DNA of 64,000 bases from Lineus longissimus (taxonomy: Eukaryota; Nemertea; Pilidiophora; Heteronemertea; Lineidae). The stretch lies in the NCBI RefSeq assembly GCF_910592395.1, contig NC_088312.1, forward strand, positions 496,001 through 560,000, in the 5' to 3' direction. This document shows positions 47,600 through 60,931 of this stretch, piece by piece; within the stretch, counting starts at the first letter, position 1, and the number at the start of each line of letters is the position of its first letter. The notes under the pieces were generated by a model. The model saw nothing but the letters and a program-made list of their open reading frames with translations. It ran no database searches and had not been told where the DNA came from. The translations under genes and the position numbers were made by a program.

Positions 47600-48200
47600 C
47601 CTACCCCCCGCCCCCCCCCCCCCACTCCTCTTATTTAGGGGGTACATAGGCTTGTTCCCAAGTTTTAAAATCACCCCCTAATGGAAGGAAACAGCATTTT
47701 TTTGTACCCCCTATTTGCGGGCTTTTGTGAGGAAATTGACCCCCTATTTGAAGGAAGGATTTGATCTTACCCCCCTTATTGAAGGGAGTCTTGGATCCCT
47801 ACCCCGAGGATTGTGTTTGATACCTTGGTGATAGCAGGCTGTGTTTCCTCTTCATCATCATCAAGGGCTTCCTGAGCAACATGTCTAAGGTGGGTCTGCA
47901 CTTCTGGAGCAGCAAAGTTCACATCCCCATCAGGATCTTCATGGAAATGCATAACGTGTTCCTGAACATCATCTCCTTGCTGCTGAGGATCCTCAGAAGA
48001 CCCAGGGAAGGAAAACATGAGAAAATATACCCCTATTTTCAGTTTTTGAAGGGAAAATAGCAGTAATAACACCCCTATTTTATTGATTTTTCGGGGATTT
48101 TTCCCCGAAACAAGAGTGAAAATTAACCCCCTTTTCCCAAAAATCGGGAACGCGCCTGCGGCCCCCTTGACTATGGAAGTGGGGGGGGGGGGGGGGGGCG
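47600..48200 (-). mobile_element. Unclassified ~600-bp element bounded by C and G runs
   Basis: Starts with a C run (47611-47623) and ends with an 18-base G run (48181-48198), i.e. inverted homopolymer ends. Inside, variants of accccctatttg recur at least six times. The middle (about 47822-48003, minus strand) encodes SEDPQQQGDDVQEHVMHFHE and on to DDDEEETQPAITK, which is less biased and exon-like, followed by a possible donor gtatca. I cannot name the element or protein. It may be a transposon fragment or a decayed exon copy carried by one. Confidence 0.35.
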
Positions 48201-49627
48201 GGCGGGCCCTACCCACTAGTTTATTGTATTTTCAACCGAAATAGATGTATTTTTATAAAGTTCAATAAACTTAATTTGAATTTGAATATTCATGTTCGCT
48301 CGGGCAACATGCACAGTGCCCTTCCCACCTTATAGTTATACGGAGAGTGCCGGATCGCTACCCACTACCTAGGCTAGGCCCTTCTTGAGTAGGGACTATT
48401 AATCTTAAATCTAATGATAATCATGTTCTAAAATCCTAAGTAATAAAGGCTTTTTAAATTGGTCTTCTGATTAGTAATTAGCCAAGTAGCCTACGCCCTG
48501 TTTGTATTTAGCGTGTGCCAAACATCCCCAGATATTAATATAAGCCCAGTAATCTACAGTAACTCAATGTTCTTGAGACTCCCTGTATAATTTCATATCA
48601 CCTCCCTCTGAAAGAAAAGCCAGTCGAGACACGGCATACCCCCACTGATAGAAAAGCCGCTATCAGGTGGCAACTTTTTGGTTGAATCGACGGCTGGGCT
48701 GAAACGGCTCATGGGCTAAATCGGTGTGCAAGGGATAGTAGTCCTAGGGCTGATAGTCCGTGTAACAATAGCCCGCATTGCTAAATGTTTTGGTTAGGGT
48801 TAGCGGTACAATAGATCATGCTGCTTAATTGGTCAAATATAATGCTACCGGACTATGACTCCAGGGGGACTATATCCGCTGTCACACCGGGGCACTCACC
48901 GCGGTCATGAAATCACATTACGGTACAATCTCCCGGGCGCTGGGCCAAATGTCCAATTTTACATGCACCCGCTGCCCGGGCGCCGGGCCAAATGTCCAAT
49001 TTATATGCACCCGCTGAAATTGTCACATAGTCCCTCTGCCACAATTAGATCGTCCACACACTGATCCAGTGTGTATAGTGCGCTGCTTGTAACATGGATT
49101 GAAAAGCCTTCTTGTTATGTTTTGATAAAAAACCATTTTAAGGATGTTGAGATAGTTTTTTTATAACACCATGAAGTGTATTCGTGTCAAACAGATGCGT
49201 AATTAAGATATAGATTTTTAACAATGAATGGCGCAGTCATGGGCGCTCAGTGTTGCCGTGATCCGTGATCAGGTATCAGCAGGACTGATCACGGCGCATT
49301 TCGCCTCACTTCAAATATGATTTGTGTATTTATGCAGGTTTCTCGCATGAATCTATTATCTCAGGCATATGACTTTCCACGGCGTCGCTCAGGCAATAAA
49401 AACCCTTTTTTGATTTGTTTTTAGGCCCCGTTCACCTTAGAACGCGCAGTGATATTGCGCGCATGTATGACAATTGTTGATCGGTGATTGTTCCCATTGT
49501 TGAGAGGTGACTGGCGAGCCAACTGTGGCAGAGACAGTAGGTCGAGTGAGACAGGCTTGGCAACGATGATCACCATTGACGACGCTTGGAAAATGTTTGT
49601 GGTAATCCGGGAAAATTTAAATCAATC

Positions 49628-52600
49628 ATGGCAGTAACTCCTAGCGCTTTACCGAAAATCCGCAAAATAACCTCGCCCCAGACCCCAAATGAATATAATG
49701 GTAACCACTGATAAAAGTTGATATACTTGGGTTGATATTGCAACCACCACGCCTGTCCTGTGTAGGCCTATAGTTCATACTCCAACTACAACTAGAGAAG
49801 CCCAAATATATGGCTTCATCGCGTTGTTTTTTTGGATGGACTTGATATGGGGCGCCAACTCAGCAAAACATAAATAATGAGAAATTTGATATGAGTTTGT
49901 GTTGTGAAGGGAATCCTAATCATCAATCTCATTACACGATGTCTTTATCAAGGCAGAAATCCAAAAAGGCAAAGCTTATGTCATCAAGAAACAACAGAAT
50001 GACGTAGTCGAGGATGATTGATACTGTCCACACTTGAAATTCTGCCAGCCCTGATTCTCTGCACTTTGACGTGATTTTCAAGACTCACCCACTTGACGTG
50101 ATTTACCAGCAATATCTATTTCAGGCCAGTTCAAAGCAACCCAACTCTGGAATGATATCATCTGGATGCTGAAAAAGAATGTTGCAGTTAGAAAACGGCG
50201 TTTGAAGAAGCGGATTTTTCAGACGTGCTTTACTGGGGCAGATGCTGTTAACACAGTGTTAGAAGTCCTGCAGGATGAAAGCTTTAGTAGCAGCGTCAAG
50301 GAAGTTTCCCGCGAAAAAACAGTCAAAGTTAGTAATTCCTGTCAAATCTCTGTCAAAGTCAGCATTGCCTATTGGAATGCTGATACTCTATGCATTTTGA
50401 AACAAAGGTACTTAAGGAGACCATACTGACGTTCGGACCGACATCAGACTAGTCAGACCTCCCTTTTTTGGCCTTCAAGCATTTATCATCCTAACTTGAT
50501 CATTAAAAGCTGCAGTTCTTCCTCAACATGGAACATCTTTGACTCATAACAACAGCTTTGCACTCATTTCAGCTTTGTCAAGCATTCCTTGACAGTCGAG
50601 TGTTCCAAGCAGTCTCCAGTAAAGATGAGGACAAATTTGAGGACAGTAGTTCTAAGTATTACAAATTTGTGGATGATTCAGACTCTGACTCTGAGACAGA
50701 AAGTAACTCTTCAAAATGTCAACATGACATCAGTACAACCAGCATTACTTCAACTCGGTCAGAGAAGATAACGATCGCTGAGAAGTTCAGGTAAGTTTGT
50801 TGCATCTTATCTGTTGACTTGCAACCCACTTTGTTCATCAACATATCTAGGAACAAATCCCCAATGGCAAATTCAAAGCTTGAACCCAGAATCGTCTAAG
50901 AAGAGACAATTGACTTGTCTACATGTGTTCCATCATTGTTCCATCAATGTTGCTGAGAGGTAACATTGTAATCTACTGGAATTAAGAAACTTATGAGATA
51001 GGTTCCCTGCCTCAGGAGGGGGGAGGGGATTACCTGGAAATGACTATTACTCAAATCAATTGAAGATGACGTCAGTCTGGACATACATTGTTTCCCTTTC
51101 AGAATAAATCGCGATCTGGAACCTGATCTGACCGATGGCGTGATTAGCAACCCGCTTGTGATCAACCAACGAGGACAGATAGTCCAAGAACTACTTGGAC
51201 TTAGCAACTCCAAGTTGAGACACAGCACACCAGAGTTGAGAAGAAGGAATCTCTCACCTTGCAATCTGTTTAAGAGAAGGAATACACTCACACATGATGC
51301 AGCTCCACACAGAGATATCTTTACCTCAAGAGGTTTGTTGATAGTTGGGTGTATGGAGCAATTATAATGGTGTTCAAGACAAGACTGACTTCATTTTGTT
51401 TCCAATGCTAACTGCCACATAGACAGGTGTCAACTAGAGTTTTAAGCCAATAGCATTTTGCTCATTTGCCTTGTTGGTCAGTATTTCTAGGTTTACTTTT
51501 TTTTACTTTTAATCTTGATGATATGGTACCTTATTCTGCTTCAGTTTCTGATGACATCCTGAGAGAGATTGCTTTGTCTCGCCTCTTACGACTGGTCGAC
51601 CTCCCAATCTTGGACGGCCTACTCTGCATAACATATAAATATAAGTCTCAGCCCATCGGTGCTTTCAATGCTAATTTTAGGGCTTGTCGGTCTCCTATGA
51701 TGATTGAAGGGTAAGTCCTGTCATACATTGGTTGCCACCTTTAGACGACGTCCCAGATTTATAACAGAATGAAATCAGGCAATAAACATGTACATGTTTG
51801 TAAAGAAAAACCAAAATACAACCAAGTTGCAGCCAAAAACTGCCTTGAAAAGATGTTGTACGTCAATTAAGGTTGATGATGTGGAAGTGTTTTGATCATT
51901 TCTAACGTTGCTATACAAAAGAGAGCTCTCAGTTCTGTGTTCTGTTACAGGTGCTATGATGATTGGACCAAGACTGCCTTGGATGTCCTAGAATACGTTC
52001 CAAAAGGTACAAAAGTGATGGAGGCGTATCTTACCGAATCAAATGAGATTGTTCAGAAACTAAAGCTATATCAGGGTGTGATTGATCACTATTCAGATGT
52101 TTGTGATCCCTTGATACCGGAGGGCTTTACAGAATTGGTGGTCGCCATTCTCAATCTGATTATGCAGAGGAAGTACTTCCTGACGATCGAGGCGATACAG
52201 TTATTATTGGTGCTGCTGCCATACTCCTTGAAGGATGAGATTGAGAAGTTGATCAGGTTCATATGGGCTGTCAGTCGTGAAGACAAGATAGTCCTTGATG
52301 AAAAGGTGAGTGCTTGTAGAGTGTGACTGGTTTTGGCCTTTAAGACTGGCTCATTATCCTAGATTTGTTTATATGATCCCTGGACTAGTTGTGACTTGTC
52401 CTGATCTGAACTCGGGTAGGTGATGTAGAAGCTATTTTAGCTAGTTGATCTCCTTGACTCCCAGGAGTTCCATTCGGAAACCTAAAATAATGACGGTCAG
52501 AGAAGTGTTCTTTGATTGTGAAGCTTGCAAGAGGAGCAGTCTTTTGCACACCTAAATGTCACCTCTTTTGAAAGTAACTTTCCTCATTTCTGGATGTCTC

Positions 52601-53962
52601 CTCATTTGGTATAAAATGGGTACCATTGGTGAGACCATAATTTGGGTTCTGATAATTCGTTTCCATTTGCAGCTTTCTAATCGTGCTCTGATGGAGAAGA
52701 CGGTGAGTCCTGTGTTAGTGAGGAACAACATCCTGGCAGCCAACCAAGCGTCCCAGATTGTGATGTTCATGCTCGACAATCATGATGAGGTGTTCCTCGT
52801 GCCCCGAGGTGTCCAAGAGCAGGCTGATCTCCGCATAATGGCACTGAAGACTGGACGGTTGCCGCCTATCATGGGTATGTAATTTATGACTTATTGCTGC
52901 TCACACATTATGTTTGAGGAGGAAATGCGGCTATATTTCAAAATGACTCTTTATGGTTCAGTGTAATGGAATCCCTATACATGTATATGTTAGCAATGAG
53001 AATTGCTAAAACTTATCGACATTCGTTAGAAAGTGCTTGAACGGTACTTTGTGATGACACCATGGATTTCACGATTGCTTTCATTCATAGTAGTGGTTTG
53101 TTCTCCTATCCTCATCATTTTGTCGGTGCACATTTTCAGAGCACGCTGAATTCAGTAATCGTAAGTGACATGCTGTCTCATCATTAAAGCTATCACCTCC
53201 TCAGCATGATATTGTTTATGCGGCATTATCACTTTAGTATCTTACTTATCATCAGGCCCTCATTATTTACCTCGTGCAGATATGTCATTGAGAGGTACAT
53301 GTATGACAGTTCTTCTCTCCGTAACCTCTAACTTCACTTCATCACTGTCATTCTAATTGCTTGAATTTATTCCTTATTAAGTTTATTCCTATGTTTCCTG
53401 ACGTTTTCGTGTTCCTAAAATATTTCCTAAAGTTTTCCAACTTTGGGTTGTTGCATTTTCACCATGACCAAGCCTTATTTATATTACAAAATCCTGCAGT
53501 CTAGGTACATTTGTACTTGTCATGACAGCCTTTGTTAGTGGTCAATTGATGTTCCACTGAAAAATGAGAAAACTTGGCCATTCTGAATTGTGCTCTTTCA
53601 TCTTTTGAAAAGCCTATCTGTAAATAAGTTTGTCAAAGCTGTTGAAATTGATATGAGTTATTCAGTCACAAGCAGTGTTTGAATATCCAGATAGCGCATG
53701 TTATTCAGGCTCAAGTAAAAACCAAACTGTCTGATTATCACTTGTTGCTTACTTTCTTCCAGAGTTTACGTACTGTGAAAGAATAACAGAGGAAGACTTC
53801 ATAAATCAGACTGTGACATCAACAGAGACGGCCCTCCGTGATCTCATGAACAATATCCTGGATGACACCAAAATACCATTGAAGGAGAAGAAAACTCGGC
53901 TGAAACAGCTACTGAAAGAGCATCCGGAAGTCTTCAACAAATACTTCGCTGAATATTTATGA
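49628..53962 (+). CDS. DEPDC7: DEPDC7-like DEP domain protein
   Basis: Eight exons join in phase to 548 residues: 49628-49700, 50125-50327, 50573-50790, 51103-51332, 51545-51710, 51951-52305, 52673-52874, 53763-53962. The DEP domain lies at about residues 25-120: ATQLWNDIIWMLKKNVAVRK, FTGADAVNTVL, LCQAFLDSRVFQAV and EDSSSKYYKF match the order of the DEPDC7/DEPDC4 group. The rest is helical with no catalytic motif, matching the family's uncharacterised C-terminal half; it ends KEKKTRLKQLLKEHPEVF.KYF, like DEPDC7. DEP domains mediate membrane or GPCR/Wnt-type signalling contacts; the exact role of DEPDC7 is poorly known. The acidic insert DDSDSDSETESNSS follows the DEP domain. Human DEPDC7 is 511 residues. 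The first exon (MAVTPSALPKIRKIT...) was chosen for its atcATGg context and matching phase. DEPDC4 is the alternative name. Confidence 0.82.
53140..53160 (+). CDS. DEPDC7: Candidate 21-nt microexon of the DEPDC7-like gene
   Basis: Within the last intron, 21 bases are bounded by acceptor cattttcag and donor gtaagt. Entered in phase 1 from the exon ending 52874, they read EHAEFSN and leave phase 1 for the exon at 53763, changing the joint from ...GEFTYCE to ...EHAEFSNQFTYCE. Both splice signals are strong and the frame is kept, which suggests an alternative cassette. Confidence 0.5.
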
Positions 53963-55495
53963 GTTACATACAACAAATGTTAGGTGTGACTATGTTTTAA
54001 ATGCTGGCTTGCAAACTTCTTGAGCATTCTGAGCTGGATAAAGCGCTTGTGTTATTGTATTTTATTTAATCGAAAATGGAACTGTAACCAGTGTTCTTAT
54101 TATGATTTTGTCCAAGTGCCTTCTTATTAGGCGAATATTCTGATTGTAAATAGTGTTGAAATGTGAACAGAAAGGTTATCAACATCTTTGTGAAGGGGAA
54201 AGCAGACTTTTACATTCCAGGACCGCATCAGTAGGCCTATGTTTGGATGTCATTTTATCTTTTTTTATTCATCGACTTCATTTCATGATCCAATGATATG
54301 TTGGTAGAAACAAATCTGCAATTATGGAAATGGCTCTTGTGATTTCATCTTTTTAAACATTTTATACTGTCTGTTTTACACTTAAGTATTGAAACTTTGT
54401 AAATATTGTTAAAGAAAGTACGATGTATATCAACTTTACACCAATAAACCAAGTTATACAAAGAATTTATATTGTTTTTTTTCTTTTGAAGAGTCTTAGT
54501 TCCCTATCACGAACGGCTCTTAACTGCCTTTTGATTTAGGGACACCAACAACCAAGGATGCATGAACCCATGCCAGGATGTAATTGACCCGGGACACACA
54601 GAACCTGGACCAAATAACCCACCCAATATCATGGTACCTTGTTTCGCTAAATTATCAGAGAGATGGGTCACATTCTTTCCCCAACAATCTCATTTGATCA
54701 TATTTGTGTGAACTCTATTAAAGATTGGTTGAGATGCTTATACTAGACTACTGATCCCTGAAACATGTTTGTTGGCTCATGACATCCTCACCCTACATCT
54801 TTCAACACAATTTCCTCACAAAGTCAGCCAGTCCACCTTACTAAAATGTGGAAGCGGGAATGATTGCCATTTGGAAAAGTGAGGGTGCTTTCAATAGCAA
54901 CCCCATACCGAGAACAGCCCAGCTTCACAGTAATCAGAGCACCTGCCGACTTTACAGTAATCCGCGCACCTGCGATGACGTCATGATTTCCTCCACCTGG
55001 CAACTATCCGCCATCTTTTAGCAAGCACTGTGTTTATGTACAGTGATTGCACGCGGTATATGGGAGTGCAGATGCAGGGAAGTTTGAGAGGAAAATATCA
55101 GTTTGGAAGATAAGGTTCGTACTGCAAATCACATTATTGCACGTTAAAAATGTAATGAGATTATTTTGAAGCAATCAGAACACATATTGCAGTTTTTAAA
55201 TCCGTTTTCTTTAGTTATCACTTATCGGTATTTTGTGTATCCCCTGGACTGCATTGTAATGATTAACTGTAATGTAGGTGATTGTATGCAAATATTCATG
55301 TAGGGACCAACAACAGTGTACATCATGTACATGCAATGCATGGGTGTGGACAGTTTGCTGCTGGCATTGGCCACTCCCCAGGGGTAGCTAGCTCTGACAG
55401 GAATGCGACCAGTTTGGTATTCATCATTTCATGAGATATGTTTGCTTTCAAGCAGGTACATCATACATGTATCCAGTATCACTGTCAGTGTGAAG
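53963..55495. other. DEPDC7 3' UTR and PNISR upstream region
   Basis: The first ~490 bases are DEPDC7 3' UTR up to the poly(A) signal at 54443. From 54520 to 55495 lie the PNISR promoter and probably a non-coding first exon (the sequence ggaagataaggttcg near 55110 could be its donor). No coding frame or repeat was recognised. Confidence 0.5.
54443..54448 (+). terminator. Poly(A) signal of the DEPDC7-like gene
   Basis: AATAAA about 480 bases after the stop codon, followed within 30 bases by an AT-rich stretch and a T run (attgttttttttc). It is the first canonical signal after the stop. Confidence 0.65.
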
Positions 55496-58400
55496 ATGTG
55501 GTCAAATGCACCAATGCCAGGCTGGCCAATGCAGCAGGCATCCTACAGTAACGTGGCCTCGGAACAAGGTACGTTGAATTTATACAGTTCACAGGAAAGT
55601 CTGAGAAATTTTGGGGATGAACTTCAATGTTCAAAATTCTCACACCAAACATAAAAGCAATATTTGAAGATGAGATATGTGATGATTGCGGTTCTCTGAT
55701 TCGATTGTACAAGCTATGGCAAATCCTTTCCCTTTCAGTTGATTGGGCTGCCCTGGCCAAGCAATGGATTGCCCAGAAGGAAGCTCAGGACCATGGAGGA
55801 GGTATGATGATGGGGGCTCCCCCTCCGCCCCCTCCTCCACTACCTATGCATATACCAATGCCAGCAGGTAAGACATTTTGCAGTCTTGTAATCTTAGGAC
55901 TGACTAAACATTCTCGTAATTGCTCTCGTTCCAATACTCCAATTGAGCTATGTTGTTATGCTTGTCTTCACCTGGCTTTAGCTCAGAAGACACTGTTTGG
56001 AGGTTATATTGAGCCCTGATTTATACATCTTTCTACATTGCTTATTTCGTGGCAAGGGAAAGAATCTAAAATCATATAGTTCTAACTATTCACATTCATT
56101 CCAGACAATCACAACTCGTCCCATGGCCATGGAGATCACATGATGCCAGCAGCAGCACCACCCCACCAGCAGGGCCAGTGGGGGGCCAGGCCTAATTGGG
56201 GGGGTTGGCAAGGCCAAGGATTCCAGGAGCAGGGAGGTTGGAATCATGGCCAGCCACCACCTTTGCCTCCAGAACCAAAGGTAACGCTTGTCTCTTTTCT
56301 CAGAAGTTGCTAATTCACTCATGCATTCACATCATCAAAATTATACCGAGCTGACTGAACTATAGACATCGCTGATTTAATACAAAAGTATTTGGTAATT
56401 GACACTCTGTTTTTGATTGCACTGTGATTTTCAGTGCTTTCTGTCATTGTAAGAAACAACATACATTAGGTTTCACAACAATTCTTACATTTCATTCACT
56501 TTGTGTTTTAGGCACCTGAGGTTCAAACATTTGATTACGGTCACGGAGGGCAGTCGGCCGGGTTTCAACCTCCACAAGATCATCAAGAACATCAGGGATT
56601 TCAGTACAATCAAGTCCCACCAGAATCGTTTCATCAGCAGGTAACCATTTGGTCCAGGTCCAACTTATGTTTGTGTACATTTTGATAGAATAATCTCGCA
56701 TACCATGATAGTAGGCGACTATAGTAATAATTGTTTTCTGCTGTCTTTTAGGACTACAATAGCTACTGGGACAACCAAACACCTCGTCCTGAGGCAGACG
56801 AACCATCGAGTCATCGAGATCGGTGCAACAGTCGACACGAACGTGATGGACGACGAAGTGGACGTGATCATCTTCATCACTCGCGTTCCCATCATTCCCC
56901 ACCCCCCATGTCTCATCTCCCGCCACCGGTGCCGCCAGATCTACCCATACCAAAAGTTGAAGATGAAGAATCGGCTGGATTAGGTGAGTCTCTAGAATTA
57001 ATCCCCCCCCCCCCCCGAGAAAAAAAATTAAAGTGGAAGTTGTCAATCCCAAGTTCAGAGCCAATCCAGGTCATAACAGTAAGAAAAACTTGTAGATTTT
57101 GTAATCGTTTGTTACAGATGCTGCTAAGCGGCGTGCCCTGCCGGCCTGGATCCGTGAAGGTTTGGAGAAGATGGAGAAGGAGAAGACGAAGAAGCATGAG
57201 AAGGAGTTAAAGGAGAAAGCAAAGAAGGAATTAGAAAAGGTGAAGGAAGAGGAGAGAGAGGCCAGGTTGAAGGATGGAGATGAACCAACTGTTGTCAAGA
57301 GCAAATTTGTAAGTTATTCAAGTTTCTCGTTGTTCTCTCAACGCTGTGTGTAAACAGCATCTAATTGCTAGCATGAAGGCGAATGGGAGCAAATGCTCAG
57401 ACCACATGTAGTTTCCCAGTTTGTGACTTCAAGATTGCTGAAGGAGGCTGTTATTATGTAAACTGAAACACATATTGCATAGTTTGTGTAACTTCCTTTT
57501 GTAGGATTCCGATGATGAGAGTGAGAATGAGAGTCCGAAACCACCAGCTGTTAAGGCTGAGGAAGGTGAGAAGGCCGAGTCACCAGGGGTGAAGGAGGGT
57601 GAAGAAGAGGAGCCTGAGGTCAGTGAGGAAGAGAGGCAACAGAGACTGGTACGTGGAGGAGAAACCTAATGGAGAAAGCTCTTTAAACATCGACATTTTT
57701 TGAAAATTTAACTGTGAAACAAATGGTATCGTCATAAAGAGCCAATTGATAGCTCCTGTGTCGTGTGTTTGGTAACAGCATGATATCATCTTGTAAGGCT
57801 CTACACCATTTTTCTGCTTTGCGGTTGATGAGTGATTGTTCTCTTTGCAGATCATTAAAGTGAAGCGGTGGCTGACAGAGATCCTGATTGAGGTGACTGG
57901 TCAGGAGATCGAGTCTGTGGCCGATGAGGTCTGTTACCGTGAGAAAGGCAAAGCCAGAAAAGGTATACTCCTCCCAGTACAGGGTGCCTAAGGAGGGCCA
58001 GCTCATAGTACACTTCTAGGTCACTTGGAGTGGCTTGAAATCAATACTTTGGTCGCACAAAAACTTTTTTGTCAACAGCTGTAACATAAATGCTATAAAC
58101 ACTGCATCTTAGTGTATGTTACCAATCGTCTTCTCATCCTTCTATGGATGTACTTCAATGGCTTTTTCATGGGAGATCTACGAATGGAACTTTCCCCTAC
58201 TGAAGCAACTGTGATACCACGAGTTCTACATGCATTTTTTTTACAAGTATATCTGGTACTTTTTAGATACATTCTCTTTACATGTTTCTGTATGTATTTA
58301 TTTTATTGTGTTAAAAATATCTAGTGAAAACAATTGTCTGAATTGTTGAAAGCCTTTATGAGTTTGTGGTAAATGTTGTATTTGTATTGAACATCTTCAT

Positions 58401-60931
58401 CTTCAGGCGTCATGCACCTCATAGAAGTTGAATATATTGCTAAAAACATGTGAAATTCTTGGGGAAGATACTTCTTTAGGAGCTGCGACAGAGATGCTCA
58501 GTAGGGCTATAGATCTTGAAAACTTTCGTAGATCATGGAAATATTTGTTTGAATTTTGATAAGCATTCCATTGTATCTCATTGATTCTTTCTTTTATCCA
58601 CAAATACATGTCTAATCTTCACATCTTCTTCATATAGCAAGGCTTGCTGCGGTTTTCTGGAAGGTTTCGGCTCAACATTCCAGCTGTATCTTGATTAACT
58701 TTGCATACTAATTTTTTATGTATATAAACTACAGCTAAGCAGCTGGCCAAGTCTTCTGCTTTGGCTTCTATTGGATCACTGGGTAAGTACTCTAATCTTT
58801 CTCTTTCAGGTGGTTTGTTTCCATAAGATGCTGATTTATAGTGAACTTGTTACTGTGGTCTTTCTGGTACTAAGTGCTGCACGATTAAGCGATGTGAGTT
58901 GGATCTAATCCTGGATCGTCTGATCTTCGGGAAGGGCTTCATTGAAACATCTTACAGCTTGGCCTTGCAAACTTTAAGGGATATTCTAAAACTGAGTTGG
59001 AAAGCATCCGGTGAAATCATGATCTTGGGACAGCGAGTTTTTCTGATAGTTGAGGGAGATTCCAGATTGCAGGCTGTTGAATTGTGCCTTTGTGTGATCA
59101 TGGTTTGACTGGGTGTGGAGGTATCTTGTGGAAACAAACTGCTGTTTCGATTGAATGGAATGTCGACTTAAGATTGCTTTCTTGAAAACCTTGACAATTG
59201 CGACACCGTCTTCAAAATATTTCATATTTTCATTTTCATATGCCAAATTTCATAATGATATGTCAAATGCGGCAAAATTCCATTACGAATCTTCGTCTAG
59301 TTCATTTTCATCCAACTTTAAGAAAGAAACAATCTTTATAGCATTGTTAGTGTATAAACTGTGCTGATAACTGTTAGGTCCAATTTCCTGCCTGTGATTT
59401 CATAACCACCAGTGTTTGTTTTTACGTGCAGATGGTCCTACTTAGAGCCCTTGTATCAGCTTTGCATCATCTATATTTTCGATCTCGGCAGGTCTCCAGT
59501 ATGGTTCCGACAGTGAAGCCTCTGAGAAGGAAGACTCATCATCGTCCGAGGGAGACTCGGAGGCTGAGCTCGAGCAGGCAATCCGCGAGAAGAAAGCTGC
59601 ATTCCTGCTGCGTGTGAAGGAGGAGGAGGAAGTCGAGCGGAAGGAGAGACGAAGGGAGGAGGAGCGGGAAAGGGAGAGAGACCGCCAGGGTAGGAGGGAG
59701 CAGGAGGAGAAAGAACGGAAAGAGAGAGGTGAGCAGGTCAACATTATCATACTTTTTAAGAATGGCTGCAAAGGCTGGGCTCTCAAAACCAGAATAACTT
59801 TCTCCTCCTATAACTATTCTTGACATAACCATAGTTTTCAAATGCAATTGCATCAGTGAACTACTCTAGTTACTGGAAGTTGTAGCCACTCAACCACATG
59901 TAATTTACTGTCCAAAAATCATGAATAACGGTAGCAAGTGTATGATGTGTGAATTTTCAGAGGAACAGGAGAAGGTGTCTAGACTCTTACAGAGCACCAT
60001 CACTGAGGAGGACGAGAGCTATCACTTTGAGAAGAAATACAAAGCGATCCCTGGACTGGAGAATGAGGATATGGATCAACACAAAAAGTGCCGGTCTTCG
60101 CGTGTGAGGGCCGAGGGATCAAAGCGAAAAGACGAGTCCAAGTCAAAGAAGAGGAAAGTGCACAGTGCAACCAATGACAGTGACAGCTCAAGTTCTGACT
60201 CTAGTGACTCTTCCGACTCATCGAAGAAGAGTGAGTCGACGGGCTCTTCAGATGAGCAGGTACCTGACTGGAGTGAACGACGGGAACGGAGGGATGAGGA
60301 ACCGGGGAGGGAGAGGACAAAGGGTAGTAGTCGGTATGAGGAGTATAGGAGGGGGGAGAGTCGGGAGGAAGGGGAGGGCAGTGAGGGCAGACGTGGGGGG
60401 TCGACTAAAGAGAGGGACAGGGGCTTACGAAGGGACTATGATCGACACTCTAGTAGAACTAGCTTGCATGGTACTAGTAGTAGGGGTGAGGACCCGTACG
60501 ACTATAACAAACGGGATATAGACAAATATAAGTATGAGGACCGGGAGAGGAGTGGGGAGAGGCGTAAGAGACGGAGCAGGAGTGGTGACGGGGATCACGA
60601 CCGACGTAGTGACCGCGATAGACATAGGCGCAGTAGGAGCTATGATAAGTATGGTGACCATGGACGTGACTACCGTGATGATGACCGACGGGGGAGCAAG
60701 TATGAAGACGATTATGAGAAGTACAAAGATTACGAAGATGATCGAGAATCAAAATCAAAGTCGCGACGATATGACAGGTCGCCCTCCTACGAGTTAGAGT
60801 CTTCAAGGAAGCGGAAGAAAAGCTCTGATGGGTCAAGGTCATCCAAGAAGTCGAGGAGAGATCGTCACCGGGGGAGTGATTCAGAATCAGATGGTCACGG
60901 TAAGAAGTCGAGAAAACACAAGTATAGATGA
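55496..60931 (+). CDS. PNISR: PNISR, splicing-associated serine/arginine-rich protein
   Basis: Eleven exons join in phase to 813 residues: 55496-55568, 55739-55867, 56105-56280, 56512-56640, 56752-56983, 57118-57308, 57505-57648, 57851-57962, 58735-58782, 59492-59728, 59961-60931. Hallmarks in order: MWSNAPMPGWPMQQ start, DWAALAKQWIAQKEA (about 27-41), Pro/Gln/Trp-rich part, RALPAWIREGLEKMEKEK (about 250), acidic part, KVKRWLTEILIEVTGQEIES, AKQLAKSSALASIGSL, YGSDSEASEKEDSSS, long charged coil, then an RS/RD/KE-rich tail ending KKSRKHKYR. PNISR (SFRS18) is a nuclear-speckle protein that binds pinin and is linked to pre-mRNA splicing; human PNISR is 805 residues. The start is supported by the aagATGt context and family-like MW start. 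A non-coding 5' exon is likely. Confidence 0.9.

Larger units (their letters stand above)
45252..49627. other. MATCAP 3' flank and repeat-rich intergenic region
   Basis: Contains the MATCAP 3' UTR, a dispersed-repeat remnant (45977-46200), the ~68-bp minisatellite (46788-47592), a C/G-run-bounded element (47600-48200) and an AT-rich tail caataaacttaatttgaat near 48260 of the kind found at ends of non-LTR retroelements. From 48300 to 49627 no gene or repeat was recognised; a short duplicated stretch (gcgccgggccaaatgtccaa / gcgctgggccaaatgtccaa) is seen near 48940-49010. Confidence 0.55.

Noticed and set aside
49572-49640. Alternative start MITIDDAWKMFV for the DEPDC7-like gene
   Set aside because: Its possible donor after FV leaves phase 0, whereas the next exon needs phase 1; the ATG at 49628 fits.
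60474-60842. 122-residue minus-strand His/Ser-rich frame
   Set aside because: Antisense shadow of the PNISR RS/RD-rich tail.
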